Origin: a virus
Length of the DNA stretch: 48,914 nucleotides
Virus record (IMG/VR): IMGVR_UViG_3300036770_008698
Span: 1-48,914 of that record
Direction: 5' to 3' (one strand)
Positions 44,563-48,914 of this stretch are shown in pieces; position 1 is the stretch's first letter; each line of letters begins with the position of its first letter. Both the position numbers and the translations under genes were made by a program. The notes under the pieces were generated by a model. The model saw only the letters and a program-made list of their open reading frames with translations, did no database searches and had not been told where the DNA came from.

Positions 44563-44715
44563 TTACTTTTGAAGCTTGGGGGTCACTGTGATGGCGACGG
44601 TGTTGTTACCTTCCCGGGCGCGGAGCTCCTCAACCGCGGCACCGGCCGTGCGGGCGAAAATCATTGACGTACCGTGGTCGCGCTTGTTAATCCACTGGAT
44701 GATGTAAGCTCGCAT
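44563..44715 (-). CDS. Micro-protein (50 aa)
   Basis: From ATG 44715 it reads MRAYIIQWINKRDHGTSMIF and ends in a strand (NTVAITVTPKLQK). It is a compact alpha/beta unit with no motif. Confidence 0.5.
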   Translation of the reverse strand: MRAYIIQWINKRDHGTSMIFARTAGAAVEELRAREGNNTVAITVTPKLQK

Positions 44716-44787
44716 CTTCGTTCTCCCCGGTGGCCGGGGTGGCCACCTCATGAATCCTTTGTACCAAAAGGGGCCGGGGGTTTGCAC
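44716..44787 (-). promoter_or_regulatory. Promoter + leader cassette with a re-paired hairpin
   Basis: GTGCAAA at 44781-44787, TGGTACAAA; leader GGTGGCC-ACCCC-GGCCACC keeps pairing with different bases. Confidence 0.8.
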
Positions 44788-44804
44788 CCCCAACCCAACT
44801 TTTT

Positions 44805-45221
44805 TCAGTCGCCGATGCTATTAGTATCGACGTGCCAGAACAACTGGACCCGGGACTCTCCCTTCTCCCACCCGGGATTCCGGATGATGATGGGATTAGG
44901 ATCCCCGTAGAAGATGCCCTTCTTGAGTTCGTCCTCAAAGTCCTGGATAAGCGAGGACCTACCCACCCGGCCCGAGTCCAGAGGTGCAATCCTGTATTCT
45001 ACGAAATACCCAACCTTGTCGGTCCAGGCACCTTGCTCGTCAGCCCACCCAAAGTCCTCTAGGATGAGAATCTGGGGAGCATACCTGTCGTTGGGGAAGT
45101 GCTTCGTGCAGTTGTGCTTGATGGCCTCGTGGATCGCCATCAGCTTGGAGACCATGTGCGCTTGGCGGGCGTCGTTGACCTTGAAAGAGGTCTTGGCGGG
45201 GACTTTGCAAGTGAAAGACAT
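44805..45221 (-). CDS. Hypothetical protein
   Basis: From ATG 45221 the 138-residue protein starts MSFTCKVPAKTSFKVNDARQ. A helical segment (AHMVSKLMAIHEAIKHNCTK) is followed by a strand-rich region and an acidic helix (LIQDFEDELKKGIFYGDPNP). Not recognised. Confidence 0.6.
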   Translation of the reverse strand: MSFTCKVPAKTSFKVNDARQAHMVSKLMAIHEAIKHNCTKHFPNDRYAPQILILEDFGWADEQGAWTDKVGYFVEYRIAPLDSGRVGRSSLIQDFEDELKKGIFYGDPNPIIIRNPGWEKGESRVQLFWHVDTNSIGD

Positions 45222-45298
45222 TTGCGCTCTCCGGGTTGGGGGTGGCCACCTTGCCACCCCGTGATTCTGTTGTACCAGGATTCAGAGAGGATTTACAC
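45222..45298 (-). promoter_or_regulatory. Promoter + leader cassette with a re-paired hairpin
   Basis: GTGTAAA at 45292-45298, TGGTACAAC; leader GGGTGGC-AAGGTG-GCCACCC. Confidence 0.8.
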
Positions 45299-45303
45299 TG
45301 TCA

Positions 45304-45591
45304 TCACTCAAAAGGATTGAGGCCAACTGATTCTAGGAGGAAGACCCCGGGCTCAATGGCACCATCTTCATCACGCCAGATGAGCGTGGAGGGGAACTTA
45401 TTATCGAAGGCGAGGGAGAGTTCTGGGGCACGACTGGTGTCCTTTACCAGGAGGGCGTGGTATTCTTCAAACCCAGCCTTGAACCTGGAGATTTGACCGG
45501 ACGTGGCCGCCTTGCATTCGTAGTCATCAAGCTGGCCGGCGTCGGTTTGAGCGGAGAAGGTGTCATTGAAGTAGCAGATGCCGTGTGCCAT
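45304..45591 (-). CDS. MAHGIC-family protein, copy 2
   Basis: From ATG 45591 the 95-residue protein differs from the plus-strand copy at 26479 at about ten positions (for example MAHGICYFNDTFSAQTDAGQ, VKDTSRAPELSLAFDNKFPS). The copies are on opposite strands about 19 kb apart. Confidence 0.7.
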   Translation of the reverse strand: MAHGICYFNDTFSAQTDAGQLDDYECKAATSGQISRFKAGFEEYHALLVKDTSRAPELSLAFDNKFPSTLIWRDEDGAIEPGVFLLESVGLNPFE

Positions 45592-45669
45592 TGTGATTCT
45601 CCAGTTGCCGGCGGGATCCATTCCCCACCGGATGAATTAGTTGTACCACGGTTCACTGAAGGTTTACAC
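45592..45669 (-). promoter_or_regulatory. Promoter + leader cassette
   Basis: GTGTAAA at 45663-45669, TGGTACAAC; leader CCGG-GGG/CCC-CCGG hairpin. Confidence 0.75.
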
Positions 45670-45682
45670 CATTCTGTAAACT

Positions 45683-45868
45683 TTACATGTCAGCAAAGGG
45701 CTCAAGCTGGAGGATGAGATCGTCCAGGCCTGCACGGACAGCGCGCCAGTTCTTTTCATCAAGATCATCGCGTATTTTGTAAAGTGCGTCCACCGTGTCC
45801 CCGTAAGGAAATTGGGCGCTCGACGATTCTTTAATGATCTGCTTCAGCTGTTGTAGTGTTATCTTCAT
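45683..45868 (-). CDS. QLRxII-tag protein (short)
   Basis: From ATG 45868 the 61-residue protein reads MKITLQQLKQIIKESSSAQF, then a helical cargo (VDALYKIRDDLDEKNWRAVR, AGLDDLILQLEPF). A GGAG site is upstream; no promoter of the repeated type is seen in front of it. Confidence 0.65.
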   Translation of the reverse strand: MKITLQQLKQIIKESSSAQFPYGDTVDALYKIRDDLDEKNWRAVRAGLDDLILQLEPFADM

Positions 45869-45917
45869 GCCATACACTCCTGTGTATAACTATGTTGATG
45901 GCTGCCCCGCGAACTTT

Positions 45918-46193
45918 TTAGAAGCTAAGAACCCAAGCCTCAAACCGGGCTACGTCAGCTGGGGATGTGTCCTCGTAGCCACTGACTCGAGGGCTACCGT
46001 CCCGTGTGTAGACGTTGAAGAGCCGGCCCTTAGCGTCCGTGAAGCGCCACTCCTTGGCACCGTTGAGCCCATCGGACACCACCCAGGTGGGTGCCCACTG
46101 GCGATTTGCTTTGATGCGTGCGAACGCCGCTTCGGAGATGAGAGCGACATAGAATGGACAATTGACTCGCAGCGCAGGCTTGCAGTAGTACAT
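45918..46193 (-). CDS. KGRLYNVY-family protein B
   Basis: This 91-residue protein aligns with the 42896 gene (EWRFTDAKGRLFNVYTRDGS, DVARFEAWVLSF). The N-terminal halves differ. Role unknown. Confidence 0.65.
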   Translation of the reverse strand: MYYCKPALRVNCPFYVALISEAAFARIKANRQWAPTWVVSDGLNGAKEWRFTDAKGRLFNVYTRDGSPRVSGYEDTSPADVARFEAWVLSF

Positions 46194-46266
46194 CTTCTCT
46201 CTCCCCGGTGGGGTACCATCCCCGCCACCTGAATCTGTTGTACCATAAGCCGCCGGGGGTTTGCAC
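46194..46266 (-). promoter_or_regulatory. Promoter + leader cassette
   Basis: GTGCAAA at 46260-46266 inside CGGGGG/CCCCCG, TGGTACAAC; leader GGGG-ATGGTA-CCCC. Confidence 0.8.
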
Positions 46267-46292
46267 CCCCGGCGAACTTTTTTGTGAACGGC

Positions 46293-46640
46293 TCAGACCA
46301 GCTGGTCCTCGTCCATCATGGTGTTGAAGATGGCTCGAGCGACCACATGGGGAGTAGCCACCACGCCGGTGTCACACTTGGTCCAAACCGGTTTACCTTT
46401 ACGGAGGGTCACCTCCAAGGCGTAGGCATCGAGCTCCTCTTTCCAGTGGCGCGTCCGGACCACCAAGGTCTTCTTGGTCCGGGAGATGCTGTAGGTCACC
46501 CGGTCGATGACGTCGAACAGAACCACCCACACCTTGTTCCCAGGACCCACCTCCATGGACACATTCCAGGTGTTGGCGTCGCCACTGTCACCAAGTTCCA
46601 CCATTGCCGCCAGGAAGTGCTTCAGATTGAAGAGCAGCAT
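46293..46640 (-). CDS. Hypothetical protein
   Basis: From ATG 46640 the 115-residue protein starts MLLFNLKHFLAAMVELGDSG, has strands (KVWVVLFDVIDRVTYSISRT) and a helical end (HVVARAIFNTMMDEDQLV). Not recognised. Confidence 0.6.
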   Translation of the reverse strand: MLLFNLKHFLAAMVELGDSGDANTWNVSMEVGPGNKVWVVLFDVIDRVTYSISRTKKTLVVRTRHWKEELDAYALEVTLRKGKPVWTKCDTGVVATPHVVARAIFNTMMDEDQLV

Positions 46641-46713
46641 CGTACTTCTCCTCGATGAGGTACCATCCCCACCTCTTGAAACAGTTGTACCATAAGCCGC
46701 CGGGGGTTTGCAC
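46641..46713 (-). promoter_or_regulatory. Promoter + leader cassette
   Basis: GTGCAAA at 46707-46713 inside GGGGG/CCCCC, TGGTACAAC; the leader hairpin is weakened (GGTGGGG against CCTCATC). Confidence 0.75.
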
Positions 46714-46728
46714 CCCCGAGCGAACTTT

Positions 46729-46905
46729 TCAGCGCCAGGGTCCTGGGTTCTCCAGCTCCTCGACCCGGCGGTAGATGACATTCTGCAGGCTGAGGTCACC
46801 TGGGACAGAGAGTCGTGCGAGCTTGTCGCGTCCCCGGGTAAGGGCAGTGACGATCCAGTTGAGACCCTCGCACGTAACGACGTCGCCAATCTTGATGCGC
46901 TTCAT
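46729..46905 (-). CDS. Small KOW-like protein (58 aa)
   Basis: From ATG 46905 it reads MKRIKIGDVVTCEGLNWIVT, then ALTRGRDKLARLSVPGDLSL. The IGDVVTCEGLNWIVTAL start is typical of a short SH3-like barrel. Confidence 0.6.
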   Translation of the reverse strand: MKRIKIGDVVTCEGLNWIVTALTRGRDKLARLSVPGDLSLQNVIYRRVEELENPGPWR

Positions 46906-46984
46906 ATTCGCTCCTTGCTCTTCCAGTGGGGTTCTTTCCCCACCACCTGAATCTGTTGTACCATGGATGTCCGGGGGTTTGCAC
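46906..46984 (-). promoter_or_regulatory. Promoter + leader cassette
   Basis: GTGCAAA at 46978-46984, spacer CCCCCGGACATCC, TGGTACAAC; leader GTGGGG-AAAGAA-CCCCAC. Confidence 0.8.
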
Positions 46985-47001
46985 CCCCGGCTCAACTTTT
47001 T

Positions 47002-47259
47002 TCAGAGGGCGACCGTTTCGGCGCCCGTCAGGAACACGTACCCTTCCTTGGTGTGATGGGCCAACAGTGTCTCGCACGGAGCCTTGAGGTAGTGCTTCGC
47101 GATGAAAGCCCGCATGGCCTCGCAGTGGTTGGCGTACGAACTGAGGGCATGGTCGTACTCGACCGTGATTGGCGGGAAGTTGAGTCCGTCCTCGCGGCTC
47201 GCCTTGATGCGACCGCCGCGGGTGTTGGTGGGGCCGAGGTACTTGGTGGTGATAATCAT
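47002..47259 (-). CDS. TKYLGPTN-family protein B
   Basis: From ATG 47259 the 85-residue protein reads MIITTKYLGPTNTRGGRIKA, then ITVEYDHALSSYANHCEAMR, AFIAKHYL and GYVFLTGAETVAL. It is a typical member of a small family found in many phages and plasmids; 31878 is a divergent paralogue. Confidence 0.75.
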   Translation of the reverse strand: MIITTKYLGPTNTRGGRIKASREDGLNFPPITVEYDHALSSYANHCEAMRAFIAKHYLKAPCETLLAHHTKEGYVFLTGAETVAL

Positions 47260-47334
47260 CTTCGTTCCTCCGCAGGTGGGGTACCATCCCCACCTCTTGA
47301 ATCTGTTGTACCATGGATGTCCGGGGGTTTGCAC
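47260..47334 (-). promoter_or_regulatory. Promoter + leader cassette
   Basis: GTGCAAA at 47328-47334, spacer and -10 identical to 46906-46984; leader GTGGGG-ATGGTA-CCCCAC. Confidence 0.8.
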
Positions 47335-47351
47335 CCCCGGCTCAACTTTTT

Positions 47352-47600
47352 TCAGAGAAAGACGCGGACGAGAGAGACCTTGCCCGCCGCCGAGTAGCGA
47401 GCCACGTCGATGCCCAGGCCCTCCAGGTCCTTGTGGGTATACTCCAATCCATCCACCAAGACCTCCTCGATGGTGGACCACCGGGCAACCAAGGTGTCTG
47501 CCTCCTGGCTCGAGATGAGGTCCCCCAGGTGGCCCCAGAAGTCGTCGCGGACGGGGTCGGGAAGCTTGTCAACGATCTTGCTAACGTGAGGGATAGCCAT
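47352..47600 (-). CDS. FWxYLG-family protein, copy 3
   Basis: From ATG 47600 the 82-residue protein has SKIVDKLPDPVRDDFWGHLG, DLISSQEADTLVARWSTIEE and a variable end. It keeps the FWGHLG and SQEADT core of 26131. Confidence 0.65.
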   Translation of the reverse strand: MAIPHVSKIVDKLPDPVRDDFWGHLGDLISSQEADTLVARWSTIEEVLVDGLEYTHKDLEGLGIDVARYSAAGKVSLVRVFL

Positions 47601-47671
47601 ATTTCCTCCACCGTGGGGCACCATCCCCACCGGATGAATTAGTTGTACCACGGCCCGCTTGGGGTTTGCAC
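47601..47671 (-). promoter_or_regulatory. Promoter + leader cassette
   Basis: GTGCAAA at 47665-47671 inside GGGG/CCCC, TGGTACAAC; leader GTGGGG-ATGGTG-CCCCAC; GGAGGAA. Confidence 0.8.
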
Positions 47672-47687
47672 CCCGGGGCGAACTTTT

Positions 47688-47849
47688 TTACGCCTCGCCA
47701 TCCAGTTCGAACTCGATCCTCTCGATGATGCCCTCAACCTCCGCGGTGTACACTGCACGGTCGGTCGGCGGCAGGTTGGGGATGCCCTTCTCCTGGAAGA
47801 ACTTGACAGCCTCGAGAATATAGTTGAGCTCTAGTTCACAGAAGGTCAT
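47688..47849 (-). CDS. Helical micro-protein (53 aa)
   Basis: From ATG 47849 it reads MTFCELELNYILEAVKFFQE and continues as helices (YTAEVEGIIERIEFELDGEA). It overlaps the end of the upstream gene by 14 bases and has GGAGG upstream. Confidence 0.55.
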   Translation of the reverse strand: MTFCELELNYILEAVKFFQEKGIPNLPPTDRAVYTAEVEGIIERIEFELDGEA

Positions 47850-48036
47850 CTTCGCCCTCCTCCCCCTCATCTTCGCCCTCATCCTCGTACTCAAAGAGGT
47901 CTTCGAGCTCAGCCTCGACCATTCCAGCGACGTCATCCTCCGACATCCAGCAGAGCGCCATTCGCAGTGCGACCTGAGCGTCGAGCGTGCCCTCCTCGAC
48001 CGCCTCGAGGACCTTGTTCGTGTAGAAACGTGCCAT
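47836..48036 (-). CDS. Acidic-tail helical protein
   Basis: From ATG 48036 the 66-residue protein reads MARFYTNKVLEAVEEGTLDA with a helical body and a tail FEYEDEGEDEGEEGEDDLL. Acidic tails also end 19025 and 31271. Confidence 0.6.
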   Translation of the reverse strand: MARFYTNKVLEAVEEGTLDAQVALRMALCWMSEDDVAGMVEAELEDLFEYEDEGEDEGEEGEDDLL

Positions 48037-48110
48037 CGTCTTTCTCCTTGGCGGGGATTCCGTCCCCACCGGATGATTCAGTTGTACCACAAGGGGGCGG
48101 GGGTTTGCAC
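48037..48110 (-). promoter_or_regulatory. Promoter + leader cassette
   Basis: GTGCAAA at 48104-48110 inside GCGGGGG/CCCCCGC, TGGTACAAC; leader GGTGGGGA/TCCCCGCC; AAGGAG. Confidence 0.8.
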
Positions 48111-48127
48111 CCCCGCCCGAGCTTTTT

Positions 48128-48415
48128 TCACCAGTGTTCGCGCTCCAGCTTGAACTTCGTCCTCGGAGGATAACCATCCGCAGCCTTTGCAATGCGTTCA
48201 GCCATCACGGCAGCGATGGGATAACGGTCGGCCTTCGCCACGAAGGTATTGGATAGGTCCAGCAAGGCCCTTTGAACCTTGTCCAGGTCGACCTTGCCCG
48301 TGGAGCGTGGACCGAGCGGCAGCATATAATCGATGAGGCGATTCCAGAACAGGATCTCCACGCCGGGGAGACGGGCAACAACTTCCTTGATAGAAACGAT
48401 CTGGGTAGTAGCCAT
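48128..48415 (-). CDS. FWxYLG-related protein (divergent)
   Basis: From ATG 48415 the 95-residue protein has VSIKEVVARLPGVEILFWNR, LIDYMLPLGPRSTG and a KFKLE-like end. The outline (S-I-K-E/T, FW, K-F-x-LE) links it to 26131, though identity is low. Confidence 0.55.
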   Translation of the reverse strand: MATTQIVSIKEVVARLPGVEILFWNRLIDYMLPLGPRSTGKVDLDKVQRALLDLSNTFVAKADRYPIAAVMAERIAKAADGYPPRTKFKLEREHW

Positions 48416-48491
48416 CGTCGTTCTCCATTTCCGTGGGGCACCATCCCCACCGGATGAATTAGTTGTACCACGGCTCACGGAAGGTTTGCAC
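48416..48491 (-). promoter_or_regulatory. Promoter + leader cassette
   Basis: GTGCAAA at 48485-48491, TGGTACAAC; leader GTGGGG-ATGGTG-CCCCAC; GGAGAACGACG before ATG. Confidence 0.8.
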
Positions 48492-48570
48492 CAACCACGC
48501 AAAAAAAGTTCGTTGAGCACGATGACACGGCTTGCAATGAAAGCTTGTCCCCTTGGTGTTCTATCACAAG

Positions 48571-48611
48571 CGCCACTCCAGCCTAACGAGGGTGTCCTGC
48601 ATGGCTGGAGT
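48571..48611 (-). terminator. Long hairpin after the thioredoxin-like gene
   Basis: CCACTCCAGCC and GGCTGGAGTGG form a perfect 11-bp stem around a 19-base loop, after the 48627 stop. A second GCTTGT/ACAAGC stem follows. There is no long U-run. Confidence 0.65.
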
Positions 48612-48626
48612 GGTTAGACTCCCCCT

Positions 48627-48914
48627 TTAGTTTGAAGGGGTTGCCACGAGGATATTGTTGAGGCGTGTGGTGAGACGGTCGACGTTGTTGCCTGTCCAGG
48701 ACTTGACTTGAGTCCCGTTGGTCCAGAGAGTGTTGTAGGGAAGTTCGAAGATGTCCTTGAGCCAGCCGGAGTGTGCGCGCTTGAAGTCAGTGACGCCTCC
48801 GCCGTCGAGGACGAGCTTGCCCCAGCGGACTCCTGGGATGTCCTGGGTCTCCAAGAAAGAAGTCAGCTCCTCCGTCCACTTGATGCAAGCTGGACAATCT
48901 GTCTTCCCCACCAT
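48627..48914 (-). CDS. Thioredoxin/glutaredoxin-like protein (start may lie outside the window)
   Basis: The 95 visible residues start MVGKTDCPACIKWTEELTSF, with CPAC as the redox-active CxxC at the N-terminus of a helix. Strand and helix segments consistent with a thioredoxin fold follow (VRWGKLVLDG, LPYNTLWTNGTQVKSW). The first codon is at the window edge, so the true start could be further upstream. It may supply reductant to phage ribonucleotide reductase or modify host thiols. Confidence 0.7.
   Translation of the reverse strand: MVGKTDCPACIKWTEELTSFLETQDIPGVRWGKLVLDGGGVTDFKRAHSGWLKDIFELPYNTLWTNGTQVKSWTGNNVDRLTTRLNNILVATPSN

Noticed and set aside
41000-48500. Intergenic repeats as insertion sequences or CRISPR
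   Set aside because: The repeated part is short, always upstream of a gene in the same orientation, and has promoter geometry; there is no transposase or target duplication.

Overview
The window looks like part of a large tailed dsDNA bacteriophage genome (Caudoviricetes). It carries tail-fibre, fibre-repeat and tail-assembly-chaperone genes, cell-wall lytic enzymes, a phage-type ATP-dependent DNA ligase, a sigma factor, two tRNA genes, and very many small ORFans packed on one strand. Secreted lipoproteins, an outer-membrane-like beta-barrel and a transglycosylase suggest a Gram-negative host. The host and the phage genus cannot be named from this sequence alone.

Layout. (1) 1-860, minus strand: three small genes. 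(2) 945-6780, plus strand: a tail-fibre module with a long HAEG-repeat fibre, two tandem kelch-like fibre proteins separated by short remnants of a third gene, an intact coiled-coil protein, a tail assembly chaperone and a small conserved protein. (3) 6766-22912, almost all minus strand: DNA ligase, sigma factor with a separate region-4.2-like HTH protein, tRNA-Gln, lipoproteins, a CHAP/NlpC-like endopeptidase, a transglycosylase, an outer-membrane-like protein and several small paralogue families. (4) 22913-28047, mostly plus strand and GC-rich: isolated small genes, each behind its own promoter, plus an HExxH metallopeptidase. (5) 28181-48914, minus strand: about 45 small genes, most monocistronic, and a central cluster with a MoxR-like AAA+ ATPase, a VWA/metallopeptidase protein, a second HExxH protein and a RadA-like ATPase.

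The main organising feature is a repeated intergenic cassette, about 50 copies on both strands. Its promoter has -35 GTGCAAA or GTGTAAA, a spacer of 17 bp in nearly all copies, and an extended -10 of the form TGNTANNNT (usually TGGTACAAC). In many copies the -35 sits in the loop of a GC palindrome, with a T-run on the opposite strand. A 5'-leader hairpin follows just before the Shine-Dalgarno. Both stems change by compensatory substitution between copies. A few genes (ligase, a zinc-finger protein, the beta-barrel protein, one ORFan) have the same promoter 6-7 bp upstream of ATG and should be leaderless. Two cassettes have no ORF behind them, and others precede long structured leaders or candidate non-coding RNAs.

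Together the content suggests a phage that expresses a large set of small host-takeover proteins individually from a uniform promoter family. The phage sigma factor ends before region 4.2, and a possible separate region-4 protein lies three genes along the same operon. Whether that sigma reads these promoters is an inference.
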